The notes under the pieces were generated by a model. That model was not told where the DNA came from. It made no database searches and was given only the letters and a program-made list of their open reading frames with translations. The position numbers were made by a program, and so were the translations under genes. A DNA stretch of 64,000 nucleotides, taken from the NCBI RefSeq assembly GCF_030551875.1, contig NZ_JAUOZU010000005.1, positions 1 through 64,000 of the forward strand, read 5' to 3'. This document shows, one piece after another, positions 34,808 through 44,576 of this stretch (positions within the stretch are counted from its first letter, which is position 1; the number at the start of each line of letters is the position of its first letter). This DNA is from Fluviirhizobium alvei. GTDB taxonomy: Bacteria > Pseudomonadota > Alphaproteobacteria > Rhizobiales > Rhizobiaceae.

Positions 34808-35818
34808 ATGACCGCCAAGACCGACGCCCTTTCCAGACTGCTGGCCGAGAAAGGCATCCTTCTCGCTGATGGCGCGACCGGCACGTCGCTGTTTGCCATG
34901 GGTCTCGAAGCCGGTGAAGCACCCGAGCTCTGGAACGACAGCAAACCGGAAAACATCACCAAGCTGCACCAGGATTTCGTCGATGCGGGTGCGGACATCA
35001 TCCTCACCAACTCTTTTGGCGGCACGCGCCATCGCCTGAAACTGCATCACGCCGAAGGCCGGGTGCATGAACTCAACGAAAAGGCTGCCAAGCTGGCCCG
35101 CGCAGTGGCTGACAAGGCTCCGCGCAAGGTGATTGTCGCCGGTTCTGTCGGCCCCACGGGCGAATTGCTGATCCCGCTCGGCGCCATGAGCTACGACGAT
35201 GCCGTTTCGTCCTTTGCCGAGCAGATGGAAGGGCTCAAAGCCGGTGGCGTCGATGTCGCCTGGATCGAGACCATGTCCTCTCCGGATGAAATCCGGGCAG
35301 CCTGCGAAGCAGCGGTGAAGGTCGGCCTGCCCTATGTTTATACCGGCTCCTTCGACACCGCCGGCAAGACCATGATGGGCCTCGCGCCCAAGGACATGGC
35401 AACCGTCGCCGATGGCATTGGCGAGGGCCCGCTTGCGGTTGGCGCCAATTGCGGCGTCGGCGCCTCCGACATTCTCGCCACCCTGCTTTCAATGTCGGAA
35501 GCCAGCCCCGATGCGACGATCGTCATCAAGGGCAATTGCGGCATTCCGGAATTCCGCGGCGAAAAGATCTATTACTCCGGCACGCCGGAACTGATGAGCA
35601 AATATGCTCACCTCGCCATCGATGGTGGCGCCAAGATCATCGGCGGATGCTGTGGCACCTCCTGCGAACACCTCAAGGCGATTCGCGAAGCCGTCGATCA
35701 CCACGTGGCCGGACCGCGCCCGACGCTCGATATCATCGTTGCCGAGATCGGCCCGTTCCGCAACAAGACCGCCGAAGACAGCGCCGCTCCGCGCGAACGC
35801 CGCGGCCGCCGGAACTGA
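34808..35818 (+). CDS. bmt: betaine-homocysteine S-methyltransferase
   Basis: A 336-residue zinc-dependent homocysteine methyltransferase. GILLADGATGTSLFAMGLE is the family N-terminus, and the zinc cysteines lie in GANCGVG and GGCCGTSC. In rhizobia, Bmt uses glycine betaine as donor, giving methionine and dimethylglycine. AGGA is seven bases before the ATG at 34808; the ATG at 34802 is too close to it. The gene shares an operator-like palindrome with the methyl-transfer genes at 55.8 kb, supporting a common methyl-metabolism regulon. Other homocysteine methyltransferases of the family remain possible. Confidence 0.85.
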   Translation: MTAKTDALSRLLAEKGILLADGATGTSLFAMGLEAGEAPELWNDSKPENITKLHQDFVDAGADIILTNSFGGTRHRLKLHHAEGRVHELNEKAAKLARAVADKAPRKVIVAGSVGPTGELLIPLGAMSYDDAVSSFAEQMEGLKAGGVDVAWIETMSSPDEIRAACEAAVKVGLPYVYTGSFDTAGKTMMGLAPKDMATVADGIGEGPLAVGANCGVGASDILATLLSMSEASPDATIVIKGNCGIPEFRGEKIYYSGTPELMSKYAHLAIDGGAKIIGGCCGTSCEHLKAIREAVDHHVAGPRPTLDIIVAEIGPFRNKTAEDSAAPRERRGRRN

Positions 35819-35855
35819 GGCACGCCCCAACCCTGCCAGCCAGGGATGCAGTTTC

Positions 35856-35886
35856 AAGCCCGGGCAATTTGCCCGGGCTTTTCTTT
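35856..35886 (+). terminator. terminator of bmt
   Basis: AAGCCCGGGC and GCCCGGGCTT form a 10-bp stem with a 5-base loop, followed by TTCTTT, about 40 bases after the bmt stop. Confidence 0.85.
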
Positions 35887-35946
35887 GCCATCTGCAAGTT
35901 TCGCGAAAGTATCGCTCCCTAAGGTCCGGACGACTCCAATGGGATC

Positions 35947-38900
35947 ATGATGATGGCCACTTCCACGACGAAAACCGTATCCGATGTCAGCTCCATTACA
36001 GGCACAAGCGCCTCGGAGGTAATCGTCGTCACAGCCCCGGTCACAGGCGACTCCCTCGACCTCGAGAGTGGTTATGACCGGCTGATCCTGAAGGGCGTTG
36101 GCAACACGATCCTCCTGTCCAATGTGGAATCGATCCTGGGCTCGACCGGACGTGATGTCATCACCCTCGAAAGCAAGATCACCTACGGCAAGATCGATCT
36201 CAGCATCGGAGAAGACACCCTCACCTTCTCCGATGAAGGCGGCACCGCAACGGTTGCCAATATCGAAACCATCAAGGGCGGCGAAGGCAGCACCTACGTC
36301 GTCTTCTCGACCCGTGCCAACGGTGTCGACATCGACCTCGGCGATGACAATGACCGTGTCGTGCTTGGCAAGTTTGCCAATGACATCACGATCGCAGGCA
36401 TCGAGACGCTGACAGGCGCCAGCAGCAGCGACATCGTTACGGTCGATGGTGTCTATACGGGGGGGCGGATCGATCTTTCCAGCGGTAAGGACAAGCTGGT
36501 TTTCGGCGATGCGGCAACCGCAACCGTTGCCAACGTCGAGACTCTGATCGGCAGTGACGAGGATGACGAGATCAAGATCACCAGCGTCTTCACCAGCGGC
36601 ACGGCAAATCTCGGCGATGGATTCGACACGCTTACGCTTTCGAGCCTGCTGAACACGCTGACCGTTAAGAATGTCGAATCCCTGATCGGGGGCAGCAGTG
36701 TCGATATTGTCACCGTCAGCGGAGCGCTTGCAGAAGGCGAATATGACCTCGGCGCCGGCAAGGACCGGATCAGTCTCGGCGATGGTGGCAATACGCTCAC
36801 CCTCTACAATGTCGAGACAATTCTCGGCGGATCCGGCGACGATTCCGTGACAATGGGAACGGCTCTCAGTGGCGCCACGATCAAGATGGGTGGAGGCAAC
36901 GACACGCTGACGCTCTGGGAAGGTGGCAGCACGCTCACGATTTACAATACCGAAACCATTTATGGCAGCGAAGACGGCAATGATGCGATTACCCTGGCAA
37001 CCCAGGCCGTCGGTATTAATATTGACCTCGGTGAGGGTAACGACAAGCTCACGCTCGCCAATTACGCCAACACGCTGACGCTTGCGAATGTCGAAACCAT
37101 CACCGGCAACACCAAGACCGACGACGTGACGCTGACTGCCGAAATGACCGGCGGGCGTATCGATCTTGCCGGCGGGCTCGACCGGTTGGAACTGGCCGAT
37201 TTCGCCAATACGCTGACGCTTGCCAACATCGAGACGATTACAGGCGGAAGCGATCAGGACATCATCACGCTCACCACGCGCGCGACCAAGGCAACCATCA
37301 ACCTCGGTGCCGGCGATGACATGCTCACGCTGGCGTCTCAGGCAAACTCTCTGACAGTCTCCAATACCGAAACGATCATCGGCGGCTCTTCGACAGACCA
37401 TGTGACCCTTGGCGCGCAGCCGACCGCCGGCGAGTTCACGATCAATCTTGGCGCTGCATTCGATACACTCGTTCTGCGCGCTGCTGGAACGACGGCAACG
37501 ATCCTGAATGTCGAATCTGTCCTGGGCAAAGCCGGCGACGACGTTCTCTACATTCAGGGCGGTGGCGCACTCGCCGTCGACCTTGGCGACGGCAACGATA
37601 CGATCGACGTGTCGGATGGCGGCGCCACACTGACTGTCTCGAATGTCGAAACGATTATCGGCACCGAGAGTGACAAGAACAGTGTCATCACGCTCGCGAC
37701 GGCCATGACCAGCGGGTTTATTTCACTGGGCGATGGCTATGATCGGGTCGTTCTCGGCTCCTTCGTCAATACGCTCACGCTCGAGAATGTCGAATCGATC
37801 GTCGGCAGCCGCTCGTCCGACACGGTCTTCATCAGCGGTGCGATCACAACGGGTGTGTTCGATCTCGGTCTTGGCAACGATAAGCTCAACCTTGCGAGCG
37901 CGACAACCAACACGACGCTCACGCTCTCCAATATCGAAACCATCATCGGCAGCGACAATGTTGACCGCGTCACGATCGCCAGCTCCCAGACTGGCGGAAC
38001 CGTCAATCTCGGCCTTGGCAACGACAGCCTTCACCTCGCCGCAGCAGCGACGGTGACCGTATCAAACACCGAAACGGTGACGGGCGACCAGAATAGCCAA
38101 TTTATCAACCTGTCCGGTTCATTCAGCGGCGAGATTGAGCTTGGAGAAGGCGGCGACACCATCGTTCTCTCGGCAAACGACAACACTGTCACCGTGTCCG
38201 GCGTCGAGACCGTTACAGGCGCCAGTGCCAACGACTATATCGAAATCTCCGACGCACCGACCATGATGCGGCTCGACCTCGGCGGCGGAGACGATACGAT
38301 TATTCTGAGCACGCTCGGCGGGACCCTGTCCGTTGGCAATGTCGAAAGCATCGTCGGAGGCGTGGGAACAGATGACATCCGCTTCTTTGCCCAGGTCACC
38401 GGCGCCTACCTTGCTCTGACCGACGGGATCGATTCCGTCACGCTCGGTAACTTCGTCAACACCCTGACGATCGAAGGGGTCGAGACCCTGACCGGTGGCA
38501 CGACCAATGACCTCGTGACCCTCGATGGAATCGTCACGGGCGGATATATCGATCTCGGCAGAGGCAACGATACGGTCATTTTCGGCAGCAACGACACAAC
38601 GGTGTCTCTTGCCAATGTCGAAACCGTCACGGGCTCTGGCGGCAACGACCTGATCTATGTTGCGAGCGCCACCACGGCGGGATACTACGACCTCGATACC
38701 GGCACCGACAGGATCGAGTTCAGTGCAGCCGGTGGGACCCTTTCGATCGCCAATGCCGACTCGATCGTGGGGGGCTCTGGCGTCGAGAAGATCATGCTCG
38801 CCACGGATACGTCCGCCGATGTGGACCTCGGGGCTGGTAACGATATTCTCAATCTCTTCGTGGATGGCAACACCGTGACCGTCCATAACATCGAGACGAT

Positions 38901-40566
38901 CAATGGCGACCAGGGCAACGATCTCGTCGTCATTGGTTCGACCTATACCGGCGGCGTGATCAAACTTGGCTTTGGCTATGACGAGTTGCAGATCGAAGCA
39001 ATCGGCGCAACCGTCACCCTCTATTCGGTCGAATCGATCGTAGGCGGCACCGGAACCGATGTGGTGACTTTCGGCGAAATCTTCTCCAATGGCAGCATCG
39101 ACCTTGGCAGCGGCACGGACCATGTCCTCTTTGCCAACGCCTTGAACACCGCAACCATCATCGATGCCGAAACTGTCACCGGCGGAACGCTCGTCGACAA
39201 GATCGAACTGTCGGGCGCCTGGACCGGCGGCACCATCAATCTCGGCGGCGGCAACGATTACCTCGCATTCACCGATGGCGGCACGCTGACCGTCTCCAAC
39301 GTCGAGACGATGCTCGGATCGAACGATGACGACCGGATCACGATCGCAACGGCTGGCGCCATTTCCTCGCTTGACCTCGGCGAAGGCAACGACCTCGTCA
39401 CCTGGTCCGGCCTCTCCGTTACCGCATCGATGAGCGGTGTTGAATCCATCGCCGGCGGATCGCAGGGCGACGCGATTACCCTGTTGTCAGAAGTCACCGG
39501 AGCCCTGTTCGATCTCGGCGATGGGACCGACCGGCTGTTCCTGTCGAGCGCAGGCGACAATACGCTGACGATCGCCTCGATCGAGAGCATCACCGGCGGC
39601 ACGGCGGAAGACTATATCATCGTCGGTTCTTCGAGCTATGTCGGCACCGTTTCCCTGGGCGCCGGTCTCGACACGATCGTGCTCGCAGAAAGTGGAAACA
39701 CCGTTACGGTCTCGAACATTGAAACGATTGCCGGCGGCGGCGGCGATGACAAGGTCACGTTCGGCTCTGCAGCGGTGGACGTCGAACTCGACACATTCAC
39801 CGGCAACGACACGATCACACTCGGCTCCTTTACAAATTCGCTGACGATCAGCAATGCCGAGACCATCAACGGTGGCACGGTAACCGACACGATCATCGTC
39901 GATACGGAAATGAATGGCGGCGCGATCTCGCTGGGATCGGGCTATGATACCGCCACCTTCACCGCCGGCGTGACCGCGCTGTTCACAGCGGTCGAGACCA
40001 TCACCACCTCGTCGGACGACGACTCGATCACGCTTGCCTCTGCCTATACCGGTGCGACAATCGACATGGGCACAGGCACGGATTACCTTATCTTCACCTC
40101 GAGCGGCACAGTGAATGTTGCGAATGCCGAATACATCACCGGCAGCACGGGCACCAACAAGATTACGCTGACGGGCACCGGGACCACTAATATCGACGTC
40201 GGAACTGGTGACGATATCGTTGTCCTCTCGGAAGGTCAGGACAATGTGACGACCGGTGGCGGTGCTGACCAGTTGGTCTATACATCGGTCGATCAATCGA
40301 CCGCATCGAATGTCGACATCATCCTCGATTTCACCATCGGCACCGACGTGCTGGTTTTCGAGGGGTTGCTGTCAGGAACATTCAGCTATCTCGGCAACTC
40401 GACTTCGCTCTCGGGCACAGGAGATTCTGAAGCTTACTTCGTAAATGCGACCGACAGGTTGCATGTCGATACGGATGGCGATGGCAATGTCGATATGGTG
40501 ATCAAGCTTTCCGGCCTGAACTACGATGACATCGATGCATCGGAATTCGACTGGTCATTGCCGTAA
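35947..40566 (+). CDS. 1539-residue repeat protein, putative type I secretion substrate
   Basis: Almost the whole protein is about 31 tandem units of about 47 residues. Each reads roughly NTLTVSNVETIIGG, a short acidic turn (SDD), VTLxxxxTGGxIDLG, then xGNDTLTL. This looks like a widened relative of RTX beta-rolls with the GGxGxD turn split into two half motifs (ETIxGGxxxD and IDLGxGND). The C-terminal 130 residues (TTGGGADQLVY, DIILDFTIGTDVLVFEG, ending FDWSL) resemble RTX C-terminal secretion regions. There is no signal peptide and no cysteine. It is probably a surface-layer-like or adhesive exoprotein. It is followed by a small gene in the same direction. Confidence 0.8.
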   Translation: MMMATSTTKTVSDVSSITGTSASEVIVVTAPVTGDSLDLESGYDRLILKGVGNTILLSNVESILGSTGRDVITLESKITYGKIDLSIGEDTLTFSDEGGTATVANIETIKGGEGSTYVVFSTRANGVDIDLGDDNDRVVLGKFANDITIAGIETLTGASSSDIVTVDGVYTGGRIDLSSGKDKLVFGDAATATVANVETLIGSDEDDEIKITSVFTSGTANLGDGFDTLTLSSLLNTLTVKNVESLIGGSSVDIVTVSGALAEGEYDLGAGKDRISLGDGGNTLTLYNVETILGGSGDDSVTMGTALSGATIKMGGGNDTLTLWEGGSTLTIYNTETIYGSEDGNDAITLATQAVGINIDLGEGNDKLTLANYANTLTLANVETITGNTKTDDVTLTAEMTGGRIDLAGGLDRLELADFANTLTLANIETITGGSDQDIITLTTRATKATINLGAGDDMLTLASQANSLTVSNTETIIGGSSTDHVTLGAQPTAGEFTINLGAAFDTLVLRAAGTTATILNVESVLGKAGDDVLYIQGGGALAVDLGDGNDTIDVSDGGATLTVSNVETIIGTESDKNSVITLATAMTSGFISLGDGYDRVVLGSFVNTLTLENVESIVGSRSSDTVFISGAITTGVFDLGLGNDKLNLASATTNTTLTLSNIETIIGSDNVDRVTIASSQTGGTVNLGLGNDSLHLAAAATVTVSNTETVTGDQNSQFINLSGSFSGEIELGEGGDTIVLSANDNTVTVSGVETVTGASANDYIEISDAPTMMRLDLGGGDDTIILSTLGGTLSVGNVESIVGGVGTDDIRFFAQVTGAYLALTDGIDSVTLGNFVNTLTIEGVETLTGGTTNDLVTLDGIVTGGYIDLGRGNDTVIFGSNDTTVSLANVETVTGSGGNDLIYVASATTAGYYDLDTGTDRIEFSAAGGTLSIANADSIVGGSGVEKIMLATDTSADVDLGAGNDILNLFVDGNTVTVHNIETINGDQGNDLVVIGSTYTGGVIKLGFGYDELQIEAIGATVTLYSVESIVGGTGTDVVTFGEIFSNGSIDLGSGTDHVLFANALNTATIIDAETVTGGTLVDKIELSGAWTGGTINLGGGNDYLAFTDGGTLTVSNVETMLGSNDDDRITIATAGAISSLDLGEGNDLVTWSGLSVTASMSGVESIAGGSQGDAITLLSEVTGALFDLGDGTDRLFLSSAGDNTLTIASIESITGGTAEDYIIVGSSSYVGTVSLGAGLDTIVLAESGNTVTVSNIETIAGGGGDDKVTFGSAAVDVELDTFTGNDTITLGSFTNSLTISNAETINGGTVTDTIIVDTEMNGGAISLGSGYDTATFTAGVTALFTAVETITTSSDDDSITLASAYTGATIDMGTGTDYLIFTSSGTVNVANAEYITGSTGTNKITLTGTGTTNIDVGTGDDIVVLSEGQDNVTTGGGADQLVYTSVDQSTASNVDIILDFTIGTDVLVFEGLLSGTFSYLGNSTSLSGTGDSEAYFVNATDRLHVDTDGDGNVDMVIKLSGLNYDDIDASEFDWSLP
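35983..40235 (+). repeat. about 31 coding repeats of roughly 141 bp
   Basis: Counting the IETI/VESI/VETL-type cores in the translation gives 30 clear units plus a degenerate first one. Units differ by many silent and conservative changes, so the array is old and not a recent expansion. It is coding, not a CRISPR. Confidence 0.85.
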
Positions 40567-40608
40567 GACCAAGCGTCGATATTCTAGAGCATTTTCAAGG
40601 AGGTAGTC

Positions 40609-40950
40609 ATGTCGTCAGCCCCGTTCCCGGACCGTGAGGCCGTCGCCGAAAAGTTTGCTTCTTTCGGCGAAGGCGAACAGTCCTTCCTGAAGCTCCTGAT
40701 GGAAAACCCGGTGCAGGATGAAAACCTGCTCGAAGGACTTGTGCTCTGGCTCAACCGGGCCGCGGAAGCGCGCTTTCTCAACTCGCTGAAGCTCAGCACC
40801 ATCGGGGAATGGATTGGACATGCCGCACCGCAACGGTTGCAGATCCGCCTGATGGAAGCGGCGCGCTCATCGCAGCACGCCGCCTATCTCGCCTTCCGGG
40901 AAGGCCTGACGAAATCCGGTGGACTGGCCAGGGCCTACCCGAAAGCCTGA
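40609..40950 (+). CDS. small soluble protein of unknown function
   Basis: A 113-residue protein with no signal peptide or membrane segment, predicted mostly helical (KLLMENPVQDENLLEGLVLWL; RLMEAARSSQHAAYLAF). AAGGAGG precedes the ATG, an excellent ribosome binding site. It is 42 bases after the giant repeat gene in the same direction and may be co-transcribed, perhaps as an accessory factor. I do not recognise the family. Confidence 0.6.
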   Translation: MSSAPFPDREAVAEKFASFGEGEQSFLKLLMENPVQDENLLEGLVLWLNRAAEARFLNSLKLSTIGEWIGHAAPQRLQIRLMEAARSSQHAAYLAFREGLTKSGGLARAYPKA

Positions 40951-42996
40951 TCACCTGCCCTTGAGACTTTCTGCCAGCTCAACGAGCTTGAGGAATTCGG
41001 CGCGGTAGCCAAAGGGGTCGCTTCCCTTGCCCGCCTCGCCGAGCTTCTGAATGCTGGCCCAGGAATAGTCATCCAGCTGGCTTTCGCCGCGCAATTTCTG
41101 GCCGAAGGCGGACACGGCAACCGAAAAGCGGACATCGGCACTTGCATCATCGAGGCTCGGCAGTGCGGAAGACGCCTTGACCGGCATGGTGATCAGTTCG
41201 CTCTTGTCCTCGGTCGGCTTCTTGTAGCGGATCTTCACGAAGGCCATCTCGTCGCTCGGGATCGCATCGGCGGCATCGGACTTGGCCTCGTTCTGATAGC
41301 GAAGGTCGTCGTTCAGCACCGCCGGACTTCCCTTCGGTGTCACTTCATAGATCGCCGTGACCCGATGACCGGAACCGATCTCGCCGGCATCGATCTTGTC
41401 ATTGTTGAAGTCTTCCCGCTTGAGCGCTCGCGTCTCGTAGCCGATCAGACGATATTCCGCGATCGCAGCCGGATTGAACTCGACCTGGATCTTCACATCC
41501 TTGGCGATCGGGAAGAGCGAGGCCGTCGCCTCCTGCACCAGGGTCTTCTGGGCTTCCGAAAGCGTATCGATATAGGCGGCGACGCCGTTACCGTTCTGGG
41601 CCAGAACCTGCATCAGTCCGTCATTGTAGTTGCCGGTTCCGAAACCGAGCACCGAGAGAAAGATTCCGGTCTTGCGCTTGGCCTCGATCAACCGCTTGAG
41701 CTCGTCATCCGATGAAGCCCCGACATTGAAATCGCCATCGGTGGCAAGGAAGATGCGGTTGACGCCATCCTTGACGAACGCCTTCTGCGCCAGTGCATAA
41801 GCCGTTTCGATACCAGCAGCGCCAGCCGTCGAGCCGCCCGGCGTCAGCGTATCGATGGCATTGAGGATCCTTGCCTTGTCCGAAACAGCGGTCGGTTCGA
41901 GAACGACACCCGAATTGCCGGCATAAGTGACGATCGAAACCGTATCGGTGGGCTTGAGCTTGTTGACCAACAGGCGGAACGCGCTCTTGAGCAGCGGCAG
42001 CTTGTCCTCGGCATCCATCGAGCCCGAAACATCGATCAGAAAGACGAGATTGGCAGGCCGTTGCTCCGTCACGGCGATATCATAGCCCTTGATCGCCACA
42101 TGCATGAGCTTGGTGCCTGCATTCCAGGGGGTCGGCATCACCGTAACGGTCGTCCGGAATGCTTCGTCCGGCTTGTCCGGCCCCTTCCAGTCATAGGGGA
42201 AGTAATTGATCATCTCCTCCACCCGCACGCTGTCGGCGGGCGGCAGTTGCCCATACATCAACTCGCGGCGGGCAAAGGCATAGGATGCCGTGTCGACATC
42301 GATCGAAAACGTCGAGACCGGATCAGTGGCCACCGATTTCACCGGATTGACCTCCTTGCCCACGAACCGGTCGCGATTATCTTCGGAAAGCGAAGGCATC
42401 GCCATGTCCTCGGCCGGAGCCTGGGCCGTCGCTGGCGCCGCTGGCAGCGCCATGTTCAGGGTCTTGGGAGCCGGAACGCCTTCCGGAACCTCGGCGATGC
42501 GACCAGCGACAGTCGATTCGGCATCCTGCTCTCTTTGTGGCGAAACGATATCGGCAGGCGTATTCTCTTCGACCGAAGCAACCGGTTTCGCTTCGCCGCC
42601 GGTTTCCGTCTTCGGCACGCCTGCGTCTTTCTTCGCTGCAGGTTCCGGCTTGTCTGCAGCCTTCTCCTTTTTCAAGACTTCGTCATCGAGCTTGGTATCG
42701 GTCACTGTCGGCATCGGCATCCGGTCGAGATAGCCGATGGTGAGATAGGCGGCTGCCGGGACGACGAGCAAGGTCGCGAGAGCCGAGCCGGCCAACAATT
42801 TTCTATTCATGATAAAACTCCCTATCACGGTTGCGATGCCACCATGACGATGCGGTTTCGGATTTCCTTGGGGGGCCAGACGCGTTTTTTGCGCGAGATC
42901 GAATGCTGCCATAGCCTGAGCGATGGTTTCTGCCTTGCGGGTCGCATCCGGCGATGGCGCCTTCAGAGCGGAGAGCTTGTCGAGATCTTCTGTCAT
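40951..42996 (-). CDS. membrane-anchored von Willebrand factor A protein (YfbK-like)
   Basis: A 681-residue protein: a cytoplasmic N-terminal segment of about 65 residues, one membrane helix (about 68-89), a low-complexity linker, the YfbK-type N-terminal domain (FSIDVDTASYAFARRELM), a VWA domain with MIDAS motif DVSGSM (322-327) and a C-terminal DUF3520-like domain. Most of it is periplasmic. AGGA precedes the ATG at 42996; a second strong site precedes ATG 42807. It begins seven bases after the ECF sigma gene, so the cytoplasmic N-terminus could act on that sigma factor, though it has no recognisable anti-sigma domain. Confidence 0.85.
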   Translation of the reverse strand: MTEDLDKLSALKAPSPDATRKAETIAQAMAAFDLAQKTRLAPQGNPKPHRHGGIATVIGSFIMNRKLLAGSALATLLVVPAAAYLTIGYLDRMPMPTVTDTKLDDEVLKKEKAADKPEPAAKKDAGVPKTETGGEAKPVASVEENTPADIVSPQREQDAESTVAGRIAEVPEGVPAPKTLNMALPAAPATAQAPAEDMAMPSLSEDNRDRFVGKEVNPVKSVATDPVSTFSIDVDTASYAFARRELMYGQLPPADSVRVEEMINYFPYDWKGPDKPDEAFRTTVTVMPTPWNAGTKLMHVAIKGYDIAVTEQRPANLVFLIDVSGSMDAEDKLPLLKSAFRLLVNKLKPTDTVSIVTYAGNSGVVLEPTAVSDKARILNAIDTLTPGGSTAGAAGIETAYALAQKAFVKDGVNRIFLATDGDFNVGASSDDELKRLIEAKRKTGIFLSVLGFGTGNYNDGLMQVLAQNGNGVAAYIDTLSEAQKTLVQEATASLFPIAKDVKIQVEFNPAAIAEYRLIGYETRALKREDFNNDKIDAGEIGSGHRVTAIYEVTPKGSPAVLNDDLRYQNEAKSDAADAIPSDEMAFVKIRYKKPTEDKSELITMPVKASSALPSLDDASADVRFSVAVSAFGQKLRGESQLDDYSWASIQKLGEAGKGSDPFGYRAEFLKLVELAESLKGR

Positions 42997-43003
42997 TTTA
43001 TCC

Positions 43004-43552
43004 TCACGCCACATCGCGTCCGAGAAGAATTTTCAGGCGCTTGCGCGCTTCGTGCAAATGCCAGGACACGGTGCTTTCCGTGCATCCCAGCACATGGGCG
43101 GCCTCGGCATGGGAAAGTCCCTCCGAATAGACGAGCATCACCGCATCGCGCTGCTTGCTGCCCAGCGACTGAACCGCAGTCCAGAGCGCGTCGAGCTCTG
43201 CCCGGTCTTGAACGACGGGCATCTGCGATGGATCGCTGATCCAGGCATCCTGTCCGGATCGTTCGCGTTTGGCCTGTCGAGACCGGTCGCGCACCGCATT
43301 CAATGTCATGCGATAGAGCCAGCCGCGAAACTGGCCGTCGCCGCGAAAGCCTTGCAGGGCGGTCGCTATCTTGAGGCAGACATCCTGGGCGATATCGTCT
43401 GCCTCGATGCGGTTGCGGGTCCATTTCCACGCCACGGCATGGATGAAATCGTAATTGGCCGTCAGCAGATCGGCGAAAGCCTGTCGCTCGCCTGCCTTGG
43501 CTCTTCGGATCAAATCGGCTTCCAAAGGGTATCCCCGTCGATATGGCTTCAC
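43004..43552 (-). CDS. ECF-type RNA polymerase sigma factor
   Basis: Region 2 (ADLLTANYDFIHAVAWKWTRN, EADDIAQDVCLKIATAL) and region 4 (LGSKQRDAVMLVYSEGLSHAEAA, then a helix-turn-helix with CTESTVSWHLHEARKRL) are both intact. The start is uncertain: the frame is open to a TTG at 43627, but a candidate ECF promoter covers 43626-43652, so an internal GTG (43552) or TTG (43558) is more plausible. It is co-transcribed with the VWA protein. It probably responds to an envelope or stress signal. Confidence 0.85.
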   Translation of the reverse strand: MKPYRRGYPLEADLIRRAKAGERQAFADLLTANYDFIHAVAWKWTRNRIEADDIAQDVCLKIATALQGFRGDGQFRGWLYRMTLNAVRDRSRQAKRERSGQDAWISDPSQMPVVQDRAELDALWTAVQSLGSKQRDAVMLVYSEGLSHAEAAHVLGCTESTVSWHLHEARKRLKILLGRDVA

Positions 43553-43625
43553 ATCCAAGACGGATGACGGGTGCTTTTCCTTGGTCTTGACCGAAAATAA
43601 TTTGTTCGAACGGCGGGTGGCCTCC

Positions 43626-43652
43626 AACCGGTCGATGTTCTAACTCTGTTCC
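43626..43652 (-). promoter_or_regulatory. candidate ECF sigma promoter (autoregulation)
   Basis: On the minus strand GGAAC (43652-43648) and CGGTT (43630-43626) are 17 bases apart, close to the GGAAC-N16/17-CGTT pattern of RpoE-like sigma factors. It lies directly before the ECF sigma gene. Confidence 0.45.
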
Positions 43653-43680
43653 GGACTTCATTTGAAATGCGGGAATCGGA

Positions 43681-44544
43681 ATGAGCGCGGCACGCGACTA
43701 CCAGCTGGGACTATTGTTCGTGACGCTCTCGGCCATAACCTGGAGCACGGCCGGCTTTTTCACCCGCCTGATCGGGCTCGATTATGCAACTATGATTGCC
43801 GGTCGCGGCATCTTCGGCGCACTTGGCATTTTCATCGTCATTCTCGCGACACATCGACGGAACTGGATGACGCCCTTCGCCACGATGGGACGGATCGGCC
43901 TTCTCTATGTGGCAATCGTGGTGGTGGGGATGATCGCCTTCGTCGGCTCGCTCGGCCTGACATCGGTGGCCCACAGCGCCGTCATCTTTGCGACAATTCC
44001 CTTCATTTCCGCCCTGCTCGGCTGGATTTTCTTGCGGGAACGGCCTGCATTCGAGGCCGTGGCCGCGAGCCTCGTGGCGCTGGTCGGTGTCGGGATCATG
44101 GTGGGGTTCGGAGCCGATGGCGGCATCATCGGCGATTTTCTGTCGCTGCTCGCGACAGTCTGCATGGCGCTTTCGATCATCATCATTCGTGGCCACACCC
44201 AGGTGTCGATCACTGCCTGTGCCTGTCTCGGCTCGCTGATGTCGGGTCTCGTCTGCCTTCCCTTCGCGTCGCTGTCGACGATTGGCGCGGGCGATATCGG
44301 TCTGTTGGCCATGTTCGGCCTGATGAATTCCGCCGCCGGGCTGACGCTCTTTTCTCTCGGCTCCCGACGTCTTCCGGCAATCGAAACCGCGCTGATCTCG
44401 ACGCTCGACACGCCGCTCGCTCCGCTCTGGGTCTGGCTCGCCTTCAACGAAACGGCCGGTCTGCAGACGCTTGTCGGTGGCGTGATCGTTCTTCTCGCCG
44501 TCATCGGCCATATCTTGATGAGCCAGCGCCGCCAGCGGGCCTAG
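43681..44544 (+). CDS. EamA-family (DMT) inner-membrane transporter
   Basis: A 287-residue protein with ten probable membrane helices in two EamA repeats (first about 8-135, second about 148-280), with WSTAGFFTRLIG at the N-terminus and an NETAG motif near the end of the second repeat. Exporters of amino acids or metabolites belong here; the substrate is unknown. It is divergent from the ECF sigma gene. Confidence 0.88.
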   Translation: MSAARDYQLGLLFVTLSAITWSTAGFFTRLIGLDYATMIAGRGIFGALGIFIVILATHRRNWMTPFATMGRIGLLYVAIVVVGMIAFVGSLGLTSVAHSAVIFATIPFISALLGWIFLRERPAFEAVAASLVALVGVGIMVGFGADGGIIGDFLSLLATVCMALSIIIIRGHTQVSITACACLGSLMSGLVCLPFASLSTIGAGDIGLLAMFGLMNSAAGLTLFSLGSRRLPAIETALISTLDTPLAPLWVWLAFNETAGLQTLVGGVIVLLAVIGHILMSQRRQRA

Positions 44545-44576
44545 CAGGCTTCCTGCCGGCGGCGGCGCAATCCCGA

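Noticed and set aside
35983-40235. Periodic repeats that could be mistaken for a CRISPR array
   Set aside because: The period is about 141 bp, units are strongly diverged, and they translate into one continuous reading frame with a conserved protein motif.
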